Shown here in pieces: positions 11,141 through 23,805 of a stretch of 64,000 nt of DNA. Source of the DNA: Artemia franciscana (taxonomy: Eukaryota > Arthropoda > Branchiopoda > Anostraca > Artemiidae); the NCBI RefSeq assembly GCF_032884065.1, contig NC_088866.1:54754068-54818067 (forward strand), read 5' to 3'. A program made the translations under genes and the position numbers. The notes below the pieces were generated by a model, which saw nothing but the letters and a program-made list of their open reading frames with translations, did not search any database and had not been told where the DNA came from. Each line of letters begins with the position of its first letter. Within the stretch, counting starts at the first letter, position 1.

Positions 11141-11789
11141 GGTGTCTCTTATGGTTCTTATGGTGTCTCTCAGCCTTTCAAGTCTCAATTTATTGGTAAT
11201 CTAATTTTCAGTTTCCTATTCAGTAGAAGTTCTAGAATTTACATGCAAAAAGAAAAAAATTCTTAACATTTATGGGACACAGAGCTTACTGAACTTTATC
11301 TATTTACAAAGTATAAAAAAGACTGCACTTTTTTTTACTGGTAAGTTGGACTTAATTTGAGTTGAAATTCCAAATGACAAGATTTTGGGCCAAGCTGAAT
11401 GTTGGAGAAGATAGGAAGATGGTACTCTGACTAAAGAATATATTCAATATATAAAATGATTTCTAATTAGTTAAAGGCCATATTAGGGATGTTAATTCAC
11501 AAAAATTAAGGGCGATAAGATGGAATAAAATATAATTTTTGTAATGTGTATTTTTGTAAGTGTTTATTTTTAAATGGAAATACTAGAGAGGCTTTTTTCC
11601 ACTGAAAATACCAAATAAAGGTATTTTTATAAATTGAAAGGGATGGAGTGGGACAGAAAGACACAACTGAAATCATCGTCTCCCCATTTTCATCCGTTGC
11701 ACACATGCACCTGTGGATGTGAAAAATATCACAAGGACGTGAAAAATTTGTCCCCAAAATAAATTTCTGCCCAAGGTTTTAAAAACAGA

Positions 11790-12775
11790 GTGAGGCTTCC
11801 TAAGCCGGTAATCCAGGCAATTGCTGATAGGACTGATGTGAATATGACAACTTATAAAAAAGCTAGAAAACATGAAACCAAACTGTTGCTTGAAAATAGG
11901 CGGGACCTTGAGTCAATTTTGATTAGGAATTCTGAAAAAAAAATCCGAAAGCATTTTGGTGGTATATTGGTCTTTATCAGGAGATAGTCACCATCGTCCA
12001 GCTTTTTCTTTAGAGAAGGTACCATTCTTATAAAAAAGGACGTCTTTAAAGCCGAGAAGTTCAACTATATTTTTAGCAGTAGATTTGAATTTTCTGGGAC
12101 AGAGAATTCGATAAAAAATGAGGTGGAATCTAGTATCAAGAATGATTTAGCTAGTCCGAATGGAGTATCTGATGATCGTTTATTTTCTATTTCCGACGTT
12201 TTGAAAGCGCTGAGAACATAGGATACAGGTAAAATCCCGGATACTGGCGATATTATAAATATCATCTAAAGAAATTAAGCATCTGTTTTATGTGAACCGC
12301 TTTTTATACTGTTTAATTGGTCGTTTTCGACTGGATCTCTTCCAAGCAGATGGAAAGAAAGCTCTTGTTGAGCTACTATAAAAGTCTGGTAGACGTGATT
12401 CTTTTCAAAATTACAGACCAATTTTGCTATCCGAGTTTTTTGTGGTGTTGGGAACCAGGAGTCCTTGAGGTCTGTGTATATAGGTTTAAATATAATGCCT
12501 GCAGCTGGATTATGTCATTTTTATACATGGATTTTTATGTATAAGTATTGCAGTGAGATCCTTCCTGATTGTTTTACAGGCATATTTTGTGTGAGGTCTG
12601 ATGTTCACCACCACGTTACTCGGATACTAGGTAACGTGGTGGTTCCTCGATCTAAGGTTCCTCGATTAGTTTCAAGTAGGTCTTCGTTTTCACTTATTTA
12701 CAAAGCTTCAAAACTTTGGAATAAACTGAATATAGATATCAAGGAAATAGGTAGCTTTGGTTAGCTGATATTGTG
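11790..12775 (+). mobile_element. CR1/L2-like non-LTR retrotransposon RT relic
   Basis: Successive broken plus-strand frames follow the order of a CR1-type ORF2. A linker region comes first (KPVIQAIADRTDVN, then YKKARKHETKLLLENRR, 11800-11910). Next is NYIFSSRFEF (12063-12095; compare the 'FN.YF.S.F' block), then the SISDVLKALR segment near 12190. SLPSRWKESS near 12340 matches 'P..WK.A.V.P', and NYRPILLS near 12408-12432 matches NYRPISLL. The C-terminal part HHHVTRILGNVVVPR comes next, followed by FSLIYKASKLWNKL (12605-12730; compare 'F......WN.LP'). Catalytic palm motifs are deleted between 12.45 and 12.58 kb. Dead element, truncated at both ends. Confidence 0.75.
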
Positions 12776-13239
12776 CAGGTTTCTTTTGTCAGAGGCAAAC
12801 AAACCATGTCCGTGAAAACTGATTCGGACGAACATCCTCAAGAATGGGATTTCCTACAGCAAAGGTTTGATTGTCAATTTTTCCCCTCGATGCTGTTAAA
12901 GCCAAGAGGTGTACAGAGTGAAAACTTGCCCTCATACTTGAGAAGCCAGTTCCCTTGATGGCAAATCGAGTCAACCGCGATTTTTGGAAAAATATGCCAA
13001 CGTCAACAGGGAGTGAAGACTTTGGGGTCAATCAACAAATGTGTACTTTTTTTTTACCTGAAAAAAATACATTGTCCATCCTGGTGTCTATCCAGCCTTG
13101 CCATTCTCGTGTGAACAGACGTATATCCAACTCATCATATAAGTAAAAGACTTATATCCAACTGACCAGAAAACTAAAGAGATGTATATCCAATTTTCGT
13201 TTGTTCAGAAGGGCGTATGTTTTTAAAGTTTCTAGTGAA

Positions 13240-14345
13240 AGAGACGTAAAAACCAAATGGACAGCTTCCCAAGTTCGGATATACTTGAAAAGCCGCCTAT
13301 CGACTTCTCTAGTATCGAAAACCCCAAATTAAGTTTAAGAGGCTTTACTACAGGCTTATTTACTCTCCAGTGAAGTGAAGTTTTTGGAATTTTTGAACCA
13401 AGTTTTCTTGAAACTCTGATTTTGGAAATATGTCTCTTTCTCAAAAATGGCTGAATTGTGACTCCGTTTCTGTCTTTAACTAGGACATTTCTTGATTGAC
13501 TACTCCCTCTTAATTTATTAACCTGCAAGTACACCATTTTACCATTATGCTGTCTAGCTGCATCTTTCAAATCCTCGGCAATTTTATCCATAGCCTCCCC
13601 TTCACACCTCCTTAGCTCATATTTTAATGCTTTCTCTACTTTCTTTACATTCCTTTGGTTTTCATATGATCTATGGCTCAGATAATTCTTGTACAAACCT
13701 CTTCTCTTCTCTATTAAACATAAAGCTTTTTAACTAATATTCCTAGCTGTAGTCTTAACTTTTTCCCTAAGACACCATCAGCAACTTCGCAAATTGTTTT
13801 TCTAAAATTATTTAAACCATCTTCTACATTGTCAAATTTTAAACTCTCAAGTTTAGTATTCAATCGTTCCAGGAAAGTTTCCCTCAAATTCTCATACTGG
13901 AGTCTACCAAATCATAAATTTTCGCGAGATAGTTACCCTTCTTAAATGTCAGCTTTAAATTAACCCGAGACACTACTAGATGATGATCTTTACTTTTAAC
14001 ATCAATAGCATCACTCCTATAAACCCTAGTGTTCTTGTATTGATCCTGCCAGTCTTCGGTTTTCTATAACATAATGTATAAGGTTTGCTGTCTTACCATC
14101 GCGTGGGAACCATGTCAACTTATGGACCATTCTATGACCTAACACCGTATTGGTTATAACTAGATTGTTATACCTAAAAAATTGCAAAAGTCTGTAGCCA
14201 TTACTGTTTTCTTTTCCTACAACAAATTTACCTAGGCTAGGATACCATCTGACCCTATTTTTACTGAACTGGTTGAAATCTCCTAGGAAAAACCCCATAT
14301 TTCTACCTGTGACTCAGTCTATGTGCTCCTGTAAGCGTAAGTAAA
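13240..14345 (-). mobile_element. RTE-type LINE endonuclease-to-RT linker relic
   Basis: Read on the minus strand from 14345. MGFFLGDFNQ near 14298 carries the GDFN motif of the exonuclease/endonuclease/phosphatase fold. It is followed by RWYPSLGKFVVGKENSNGY, YNNLVITNTV and LTWFPRDGKTANLIHYVI, which end the endonuclease domain of RTE-like elements (often annotated as craniofacial development protein 2-like). Around 14000-13750 the frame is interrupted but continues recognisably. At 13696-13400 are KNYLSHRSYENQRNVKKV and DAARQHNGKMVYLQVNKLRG, the linker just before RT. The RT is missing: the frame changes character at about 13400-13240. Several stops. It lies close to, but opposite, the CR1-like relic at 11.8-12.8 kb. 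Confidence 0.85.
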
Positions 14346-14349
14346 ATTA

Positions 14350-16065
14350 ATTTGGGTCACTAGTCTCTCTCTAAGTCGGGTTAACATGGGCCTCTACCAG
14401 ATCTCAAGGAATTAGTGGCGAAAGAAAATTCAAATTCAAAATTTGGAAAGCCAACTGTACATAAAAATTTTCCAAACAACAAAAATATATGTAGGGCTTC
14501 AACTTCGAATAAGCCTAAATATAGCATATTCATAAATTAGAATTAAATAGCCAATAAAGTAACTTTCTCACCTTTTATTCAAGTTTTAATTTACTGTATT
14601 TGCTTTAAAAATATTAAATTGGTGGTACGCTCAGGCTAAGGTTGAGTTTTTTTCTCTTTGTTCAACTTTCATCCAAATGTCTCTGCATTTCCTAAGAATG
14701 CAACCTTACATATATGTTTACATATATATAAGAATAGAACCAGCAGTCGTTTTAGGCATCATAAAATGGGTGTAGGCAAAGTGTACCACAGATATCCCTT
14801 TAATGTAAGAAAAAAGTAATTTAATGAGTTATATCAGAAAAACTACGGGGTGTAACTGCCTCACCCCCTGTCCAGGTTTAGAACTGTCATTGAATAAAAC
14901 ATATTATTTTGTTTCTACTTATCAACATAAATTAAAACACTAATTTAGATACTATCAACCAATAAAAATGTCTAAAAATTTTCCAGCTGTTTATAAGTCA
15001 ATTTATATAGTGATATTTGGTGGACCAATAAAGGTGATTGGGAAACATTCATCCTAATGGGAAGGACAAAGCATTACTGACAACTTTGCTGATGAGGATG
15101 TATTACCAAAATCCATCTTCTGAGAGTACCAGAGAGGATTCAGTGAAAGACAGATTAAATACTCTCTGGCAACGCACATCCCAAAGGATTAAAATGGGAG
15201 GGTAGCAGGAATGCTTAGGAGGAAGAATGGTTTTCTTAGATGTATCTAGTACAACTAGAAGAGTTAAAATGAAATCTGGCTGTTGGAATTCGGTAAGTGG
15301 AGGAATGCCCAACCAAATATGTTTTAAAAATAAGAAAAAATTGAGGATTAAATTTGTAACAAAAGTGACGTCCTTATTCAGTTTTAATGATAGAGCGTAT
15401 TGTGTAAAAAAAAGAGAAAAAAGCGGCAAAATTAGCTATTAATATTGACACTTAACATCTTAAGAAGGTATAACTTAGTTTTTGAGTCATTGTTAGCGTT
15501 TGAATTCTTGCAAATGGAAACGATACTAAATTTAGCTAACTATTTTCGCTTATTGATCTTCAAGAATCAGTGTGGCGACGCTGATAAAAACGTAGAATAG
15601 GACTTCATAAGTATGAAAGAGCTCAAATCTTATTTCTTTAATTCTTGCTCTATATTATAAAAGTATGAACAAACCTAATATGGATCCAAGAGTTAAAACA
15701 TACGTTCATTTTGATGTTCGTGGTGCTTAGGATGCACCAGGTGTTTGATGTTCACGGTCTGTAGTGCTGTTCTTATACCTATGGGTATGTCTTGCCCTCC
15801 AAAGTCCAAGTAGAAAGGGCTACAAATAATGCAATGTGCCCACTGTTTACATAGGGGATTTATAATTGGAAAAGAAGGATAAATGTTTGATCATGAGTGC
15901 GTCACAATAGGCTAAGGGTATTATGGGGAAAACTTAGGAAATCTTAAGGATGATATTAAACTAAATCAAAACACACATGCATCCAGATAATCAAAACGAA
16001 GTATTTGCAATACCTTAGGAGTGACTAATGGTATTAACTTTAAACTTTTAGGACCACTATTGCTA
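14350..16065. other. No recognisable gene
   Basis: AT-rich sequence. Frames of up to ~108 codons at 15.1-15.4 kb on both strands show no domain, splice context or repeat match. Confidence 0.4.
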
Positions 16066-16069
16066 CTAA

Positions 16070-16262
16070 TGCTGTGACTTTAAACTGCGACTACTTACAA
16101 CAAGACCATGACTACTTGTGACTACTTGCAAGTCTGACTACTTTACAACTTTGACTACGACTACGTAAAACTGTGACTACTTACGACTGCAACTACTTAA
16201 GAGTGCGAATACACACGACTGCAACTACTTGAAACCGCGACAACTTGTGACTGTGACAAGTA
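16070..16262. repeat. Degenerate minisatellite rich in GACTAC/ACTTG words
   Basis: GACTACTT, GACTGCAACTACTT, TGACTACTTGC and close variants recur a dozen or more times at 12-20 bp spacing. It looks like a decayed short-unit tandem array. No frame stays convincingly coding. Confidence 0.7.
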
Positions 16263-17046
16263 TTTCCCCTAACTCTTTTTTATAATTCTTCAAAGGTCAG
16301 TAGTTTTTTGTATGAAATCTATAATTGGCATTTTGGAGTCTGTAGATTTTTTCGGCGGCTACCAGGTGCCACAAAAGTTCATGGTCAAAGTACATAACGA
16401 CGAAACCACACTGCCTTTCTATCATACAAAAAAGGAAAGAAGACAATGATGAGCTTGTGAGAACAGGGAATAACAAAGTCTTACAATCTATTCAGATATT
16501 TTGGCTATACACTCAACAGGCATCGTTTGCGAAATACAACATAAAACAAATTACTTAAAAAATTACATTAATAAAACAATTTTTTAACTAAAATCGTAAA
16601 ATAAATTTCTTTAAAAGAGTCCAGGCTTTCTCATCTTGCATAGGTGCAGCCAATACTGACAAAATAAAAGTTATTCATTAAAGCTACCTGGATTGATTAA
16701 AAATTCAAAAATTCTTTATTGTAATATTTGCTCTTTTCGCTGCTAATCTTCTATATCTTTTAGAAGCGGTTTTATTTTGACTGGCTCCTAATTTTATTAA
16801 ATTGTGCATACATGGTTGATTGTGGGCTCACCCAAGTCTCTATATAGGGATTGATTCGGATTATCAAAAATATGGTTGCTTAAAGCTGAATCAAAAGATG
16901 TTAAGCTATCGTTGGATTTTAATTCTTTTTTTTTCAACTATCTCTTTGTATATGCTGCTGTAAGCCATACGTATTTTTTCGAACACTACACTGCCTTTCT
17001 TTGACGAACAAATAAAAGTTCAACTAGAAGTAGGTCCATTTATTAG

Positions 17047-18666
17047 ATTAAATAAAAAACAAGTTTTTTTTAACGGAAAGTAAAGAGCGACATTAAAACT
17101 TAAAACGAACAGAAATTACTTCGTATATGAAAGGGGCTGCTTCCTTATCAACGCCCCACTCTTGATGCTAAAGTATGACTCTTTCTCTTAACTCTACTTT
17201 TTAAAACAGTAAAAAGTTTAGTGTAAAGAGCGGGGCGTTGATGAGGAAGCAGCCCCTTTCATATACGAAGTAATTTCTGTTCGTTTTAAGTTTTAATGTC
17301 GCTCCTTACTTTACGTTAAAAAAAACTTGTTTTTTTTATTTAATTACTGAACATTTTGTAAATCAATACATGTTTTTATTTTGGCTCTCCGCAGATAAAT
17401 AATTAAAACGAAATTTGCATATTTATTTTGTTGGCTAAATGGCTTTCTCATAGTTTTGATCGAATGATTTTGAGAAAAAAAAGAGCGGGGGAAGAGGCCT
17501 AGTTGCCCTCTGATTTTTTGGTTACTTAAAAAAGGCAACTAGAACTTTTAATTTTTTACGAATGTTTTATTAGTAAAACATATACGTAACTTACAAATTA
17601 GCTTACGTTATTAACTTCTGTATTCTCATGTTTTATTATGTACACGAAGGAGTTTACCCCCTCGTCAGTACCTCGCTCTTTACACTAAAGCTTAAATTTT
17701 GTCCCAATTTCTTAAGAATGACCCCTGCATCACAAAAGCCGTAGAATAAATAGTTGGAATTACTAAAAATACTTTAGCGGAAAGAGCGAGGTATTAGGAG
17801 GAGGTGAGCCCATCATATGCGTAATAATTTCTGTTCGTTTTAAGTTTTAATGCTTCTCCTTACTTTCAGTTGAAAAATTTCTTTTATTTATTTTTCAATG
17901 TTTTTTTTTTAAATAATGCTACGAAATCCTGCGCTCCCTTCATGAAAATTTTCTTCCCCCCTGACAAGTTCCTCCAAGGAAAGTTCCCCCAACATATCCC
18001 CCTCTTATCAAACCCCCCCCCACCACCTGAAAATCCCCCTGAAAACGTCTGTACACTTCCAAATGACTATTACTATATGTAAGCACTGGTCAAAGTTTGC
18101 AACTTGTGGCCCCTCCTACGGGGACTGTCGGGGAGTAAGTCATCCCAAAAGACATAGTTATAACGTTTTCAGACTACGCTGAATAAAATGGCTATCTCAG
18201 AATTTTGATTTGGTGACTTTGGGAAAATGATTAACGTTGGAGGGGGCCTTAGTGCCCTCCAATTTTTTAGTCACTTAGAAAGAGCTTTAGAGCTTTAGAG
18301 CTTTAGACACGCATCCGTGATCTGCCTTCTGGCAAAAAATACAAAATTCCACATTTTTGTAGATAACAGCTTGAAACTTCTACAGTAGGGTTCTCTGGTA
18401 CGCTGAATCTAATGGTGTGATTTTCGTTAAAATTCTGTGACTTTTACGGGTTGTTTCCCCCCATTTTCTAAAATAAGGCAAATTTTCTCAGGTTCGTAAC
18501 TTTTGATGGGTAAGATTAAACTTGATTAAACTTATATATTTAAAATCAGCATTAAAATGCGATTCTTTTTATGTAGCTATTGATATCAAAATTCCATTTT
18601 TTAGAGTTTTGGTTACTATTGAGCCGGGTCGCTCCTTACTACAGCTCGTTACCACGAACTGTTTGA
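17047..18666 (-). mobile_element. Family A copy 3, near-complete
   Basis: It starts with ATTAAATAAAAAAC and the long hairpin (17047 to about 17345; stem GAAAGGGGCTGC paired with GCAGCCCCTTTC). The internal CTCGCTCTTTACACTAAAG inverted repeat is near 17673-17800, and the small hairpin end is at about 18641-18666. The AAAGGGGC stem variant is present in both arms. About 100 bp are missing near 18300, where GAGCTTTAG is repeated in place of the usual GAGCCCTCTTGC block. No transposase frame. Confidence 0.92.
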
Positions 18667-19911
18667 CAACGAAACAGATGCAAAGAATTCAGAATATTTT
18701 GAAGGCTCACATTAGTGATTATCATCAGAAAATAAACCAAAATATTAAAATTAAACAAACTATATTTATACAGAATAAAGTAATTACTTTCTGATCAGAG
18801 CTAATTCCCGGCTCACTGGCTTAGAGGGTTCATTTTCAGGGCTCATTCAAAGTCTTTAGTTCCTTAATATTGCCTAAATGTACGTTGAATTTTCAATGAA
18901 AGTTGCACAAACTTCTTCGTTCGATTGCAAACAAAATATCGCTGAGTTTACAGTTATACACTTGATTGGTATATCATCCCCATTTATACGAATTAGATAT
19001 TTTTTCGAAGATCGTACTGCCTTTCTATGACAAACAAATAAAAGTTTAAGGAAAGATAAGTCCCCTTGTTCCACAGTGAAAGACAGATATAAACAATTCT
19101 GGATATTTCGACCACTTACATTAGTGATCATCATTTTTGAAAGAGATAAACATTATTTACACGCTGTTTGGAAAAAAGAAATAAATTCCACAAGTCATCT
19201 ACAAAGATGTTTTTCTATTATGGATATTGCTCAATTCTTTCTTTTTTTAATAGAAGGCTGTCTTGGATTTAAAGGAATCTTTCAAATTAAGTTCTTTTTA
19301 CCCGAAAGCAAATGCAAGAAAAAAAAAAGAAATCTCACAGTATAATATTTATTATCAGAATTAGTCAAACAAATATCTAAGGCATAAAAAGTGTTAAAAA
19401 CAATGCTTTTATATAGATAGAAATGGTCCTGAGAATATGAAAATTGCCTTATAAGAATTGTCTATCCTTGTGGGTTAAAAGTCTTACGCATAGCCAGCCT
19501 CAATTTAAGTTCATTATTGTTTTGATTCTTACTATTAATGCCACTAAATTAAAGAACAAACTTGCTAATCATGCGATAAATTTCTTCAATTTGTAGGATA
19601 ACAACTGATTCTAAAACCGATTTTAGTCCCCTTTTCATTATTCATCAAACGAAATATTTTCTTCAAACAGATAGATTTAGTTTACCTAAAATTTTCAGAA
19701 GCCACCACCAAAGATGTTTTTCTAATCAACAATTCAACTTTATTTTCAAGGAAACTATTTAAATTCCTTCCGAAGAAAGATGACTGTCATGAATGATAAC
19801 GAATCTTCTAAGGAAGCTATAGTGCATCCGAAAGAAGGCAAAAAACAAAAACATTACGAAACTGAACCAGATAAATATTGAATGGTTATGTTTCTATCGG
19901 CCTTTAAAAGT
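18667..19911. other. No gene recognised; contains a 65-bp paralogous segment
   Basis: About 18999-19063 (TATTTTTTCGAA, then CTGCCTTTCT, then AACAAATAAAAGTT, then AGTCC) is similar to 16972-17038, just left of family A copy 3. Apart from that I see only AT-rich DNA. Confidence 0.45.
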
Positions 19912-20212
19912 ATTAAATAAAAAAAAAACAAGTTTTTTCAACTGAAAGTAAGGAGTGACATCAAAACTTAAAACGCACAGAAATTACTTCGTATATGAAA
20001 GAGGCTGCTTCCTCATCAACGCCCCGCTCTTTACGCTAAAGTTTGACTCTTTCTCTCAATTCTTCTTTCTAAAACAGTAAAAAACTTTAGCGTAAAGAGC
20101 GGGGCGTTGATGAGGAAGCAGCCTCTTTCATATACGAAGTAATTTCTGTGCGTTTTAAGTTTTGATGTCACTCCTTACTTTCAGTTGAAAAAACTTGTTT
20201 TTTTTATTTAAT
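19912..20212. repeat. Long terminal hairpin of family A copy 4 (perfect 119-bp arms)
   Basis: Bases 19926-20044 and 20082-20200 are exact reverse complements over 119 bp, separated by a 37-nt loop. The pairing continues outward through A/T tracts to ATTAAATA and TATTTAAT with only a length difference. Differences from the family consensus (GAGTGACATC for GAGCGACATT, and CGCACAG for CGAACAG) are present in complementary form in both arms. Confidence 0.95.
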
Positions 20213-21632
20213 TTCTGAACGTTTTTGAATCAATGCATGTTTTTGATTTTGGCTCTCCGCAGAGGAATAATCAAAACGAAATTTGCATATTTTTTTTTTT
20301 TTTTGGCTCAATGGCTTTCTCATAATTTTGATCGAATGATTTTGAGAAAAAAAGAGCGGGGGACGAAGCCTAGTTGCCCCCCGATTTTTTGGTTAATTAA
20401 AAAGGCAACTAGAACTTTTAATTTTTTACGAATCTTTTTATTGGTAAAAGATTTACGTAACTTATAAATTAGCTTACGTAAAGAACTTTTGTATTCTCAT
20501 GTATTTATTACATATATGAGGGGATTCGCCCCATCGTCAGTACCTCGCTCTTTACACTAAAGCTTAAATTTTATCCCAATTCATTAAGAATGACCCCCTG
20601 AATCACAAAAGCCGTAGAATAAGTAGTTGAAATTACCGAAAATACTTTAGCGTAAAGAGCGAGGTATTAGAAGGAGGTGAGCCCCTCATATGGGTAATAA
20701 TTTCTGTTTGTTTTAAGTTTTATTGCTGTTCCTTACTTCCAGCTGAAAAAGCTTTTTCACTTTTATTTTTTAATTGCTTTTTTTTAAATAATGCTAGTAA
20801 ATCCTGCTCTCCCTTCATGGAAATTTTCTTCTCCCATTACAAATTATCGATGGAAAGTTCCCCCAGCATATCCCCCTCTTCTCAACTCCTCCCCCAAACC
20901 AAAAAAATCCTCCTGAAAACGCCTGTATACTTCCCAATAACCATTACTATATGTAAGCACAGGTCAAAGTTTGTAACTTGTTGCTCCTCCCACGGGGACT
21001 GTGGGGGAGTAACTCTTCCCCAAAGACATAGTTATAAGGTTTTTTGACTACGCTGAATAAAATGGCTATCTCAGAATTTTGATCCGTTGACTTTGGGAAA
21101 ATAATTAGCGTGGGAGGGGGCCTAGGTGCCCTCCAATTTTTTTGGTCACTTAAAAAGGGCACTAGAACTTTTCATTTCCATTAGAATGAGCCCTCTTGCA
21201 ACATTCTAGGACAACTGGGTCGATACGATCACCCCTGGGAAAAAAAACAAAAAAAAACAAAAAAACAAATAAACACGCATCCGTGATCTGCCTTCTGGCA
21301 AAAAATGCAAAATTCCACATTTTTGTAGATAGGAGCTCGAAACTTCTACAGTAGGGTTCTCTGATACGCTGAATCTGATGGTGTGATTTTCGTTAAGATT
21401 CTATGACTTTTAGGGGGCGTTTCCCCCTATTTTCTAAAATAACGCAAATTTTCTTAGGCTCGTAACTTTTGATGGGTAAGACTAAACTTGATGAAACTTA
21501 TATATTTAAAACCAGCATAAAAATGCGATTCTTTTGATGTAGCTATTGGTATCAAAATTCCATTTTTTAGAGTTTTGGTCACTATTGAGCCGGGTCGCTC
21601 CTTACTACAATTCGTTACCACGAACTGTTTGA
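19912..21632 (-). mobile_element. Family A copy 4, complete (1.72 kb)
   Basis: This is the best-preserved copy. The long terminal hairpin is at 19912-20212. The first half-unit follows, with the module near 20300-20430 (AACTAGAAC, GCCTAGTTGCCC). The internal inverted repeat is at about 20540-20680, and the second half-unit (GGCCTAGGTGCCCTCC near 21120) comes next. The small hairpin end (GTTCGTTACCACGAAC) is at about 21609-21624. The two half-units resemble each other, so the element probably grew by internal duplication. It is unlike any autonomous transposon: no ATG-initiated frame exceeds about 80 codons. Confidence 0.95.
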
Positions 21633-21703
21633 TTAATTCAAAGGTGAATTTTAGCTGTGAAAATTAAAGACGGGATAGAGAGCTTAAATCAAGCCGAAAC
21701 CGA

Positions 21704-22690
21704 TCAAACAGTTCGTGATAACAAACTGCAAGTAAAGAGCGATGAAGCTCAATAGTGACCGAAATCTCAAGAAACAGGGTTTTGATAATTATAATACATA
21801 CATCAAAAGAATCAAATCTTGATGCTTATTCAAAATATATAAAATTCATGAAGTTTAATGTTACCCACCGAAAGATACCAGCTTGAAAAATTGCCTATTT
21901 TTTGAAAACAGAAACCAATTAACCTTAACGAAAATCACACCACTAGATTCAGCCTGTCAGGAAACCCTCTTATTATAGGTTTCAAGCTCCCATTTACAAA
22001 AATTGGGAATTTTAAATGTTTTTTGCCTAAAGCTAGATCACTGTTCACGTTATTTGTTATTGTTTTTTCCCATGGATGATTGTATTGAACCAGTGATCCG
22101 AGAAGATTAGGAGAGGGCTAGTTTGAGAGGGCTAAACTCAAAAGTTCTAGTGAACGTTTTAAGTGACCAAAAATATTGGAGGGTAGCTAGCCCCTCTCAT
22201 GCCCCCATTTTCCACATAATAACTATCTAATAGCTGTGCCTTTGAGCATGACTTGATCACCAACAGCCCCCGGGAAAAGGCTCTAAGTTATGAACCTTTC
22301 CCATTGCTTCCATTCAGTTCATATTACATATTGGCTATTGGGATGTACAAATATATTTTTGGGTGGGAGGGGGCTTTCTGGTGGGTGCGCTTACATCGCA
22401 GGATCTTTCGATAGTGGAGTTTGGGTGGCAGAAGGGAATTTTCCATGGAGGGAAAACTGGATTTCCAGGCATTATTTAAAAAAACATCAGAAAATAAAGA
22501 AAAAAAACAGTTTTTCCAACTGAAAGTAAGGAGCAACATTAAAACTTATATTGAACAGAAATTATTACGCATATGAGGGAAGTCGCCCCCTCCTCAGTGC
22601 TTCACTCTTCGCAATAAAGTATTCTAATTTTTAAAAAAGCTTATTATTCTAATTAAACGATCCTTGTGTGTCAGAGGTCATTCTTAAATA
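21704..22690 (+). mobile_element. Family A copy 5, old and truncated
   Basis: It starts with TCAAACAGTTCGTGATAAC and keeps the family order (TAGTGACCGAAA, CATCAAAAGAATC, TTTCAAGCTCC, GGAGGGTAGCTAGCCCC, AACTGAAAGTAAGGAGC, GCATATGAGG). It is much more diverged than its neighbours and stops in the internal region after TCAGAGGTCATTCTTAA, where another family A head begins. It lies only ~70 bp from copy 4, head to head. Confidence 0.75.
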
Positions 22691-22691
22691 A

Positions 22692-23272
22692 TCAAACATT
22701 TCGGGGTAACGAACAGTAGTAAAAAGCGACCCAGCTCAAACTCTAAAAACGGATTTTGATATCAATAGTTACATCAAAAGAATTGTATTTTTATGCTGAC
22801 TTTAGATGTATAAGTTTCATCAAGTTTAGTGTTACCTATCAAACGTTACGAGCCTACCTCATTTCAGAAATTAGGGGAAAACACTCTCTAAAAATTATAG
22901 AATCTTAACAAAAATCACAGATTCAGCATATCAGATAACCCTACAGTATAAGTTTCAAGCTCCTATCTACAAAAATGTGGAATTTTGGAAGTTTTAAAAA
23001 ATAGAGTTGTGAGAAAGTCAAAGTTTAGCGGAAAGAGCGGGGTGTAGAAGAGGGGACAACCTTTTCATGTACAGAAAAAATCCTGTTTTTTAAGTTTTAA
23101 TGTCGCTCCATCCTTTCAGTTAATTAATTTGGAACAAAAAGTCAAACTTTACCGTAAAGAGCGAGGTACCGAAGTGGGGGAACCCCTCCCCTCATATACA
23201 TAATAATTTATGTTCTCTTCAAATTATAATGTTTCTCCTTACTTTCACCTGGATAACTTGTTTTTATTTAAT
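22692..23272 (+). mobile_element. Family A copy 5b: second short deletion derivative (~0.58 kb)
   Basis: It starts with TCAAACATTTCGGGGTAACG, a mutated small hairpin. It runs through the first ~300 bp, then jumps at AAAATGTGGAATTTTGG to the hairpin end (GTTTAGCGGAAAGAGCGGGGTG) and finishes at CTTGTTTTTATTTAAT. This is the same head-plus-tail architecture as copy 1, so these short forms may be a propagating subtype. A second GCGTAAAGAGCGAGGTACC-like block near 23152 suggests an extra stem segment. Confidence 0.75.
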
Positions 23273-23805
23273 TTACATAAAACACCAAGGAAAGAAATTA
23301 CAACCAAGGAAGATTGTAAAATAAACGATGAAGAGTGAAATCGAACTTCATTGAGCAGAAAGAAAAGGACAACACTGTTTTTTCCATATTCTTTCTGCTT
23401 CATTATTAAGCTCTGTTTCTTCTTAATTGACAATGTTTTTGTAATATTAGTAATAATAAAGCAGTTCTTTATTCTTTATCAGTTGATTAAATTGCTTGAA
23501 CAGGCATACCGTCAACAAATTAGAGGTGACAATATATTCCAGTTTACACTACAAACACAGAAAGGCCACTGTTGGCATTTTTCTTTTTTTTCACATGTTA
23601 AAGTAAATTTGAGCTTTTTATTAGGATATTTAAAAACAAGTCTAAAAAAAACATCTAAAAAAAGTACTTGAGTTTGGAATTTTCTTTTTTCATAAGCAGT
23701 GTCCAAATTTTCTGTAATTAATGGTTTCATAGCGGATGTTAGATTCTGTCCCCCTCTCCAACCCCGAGCTCTCAATATTTTTTGAACAATTTATCATAGA
23801 TTAAT
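23273..23805. other. No recognisable gene
   Basis: Open frames on both strands (about 100 codons) are low-complexity Phe/Lys-rich sequence without splice context or similarity I recognise. Confidence 0.4.

Noticed and set aside
18522-18794. Frames with the phrase VLVTIEPGRSLLQ near family A ends (also 26357-26569, 38903-39094, 43014-43232)
   Set aside because: They are translations of the element end next to the small hairpin and run into unrelated flanking DNA in each copy.
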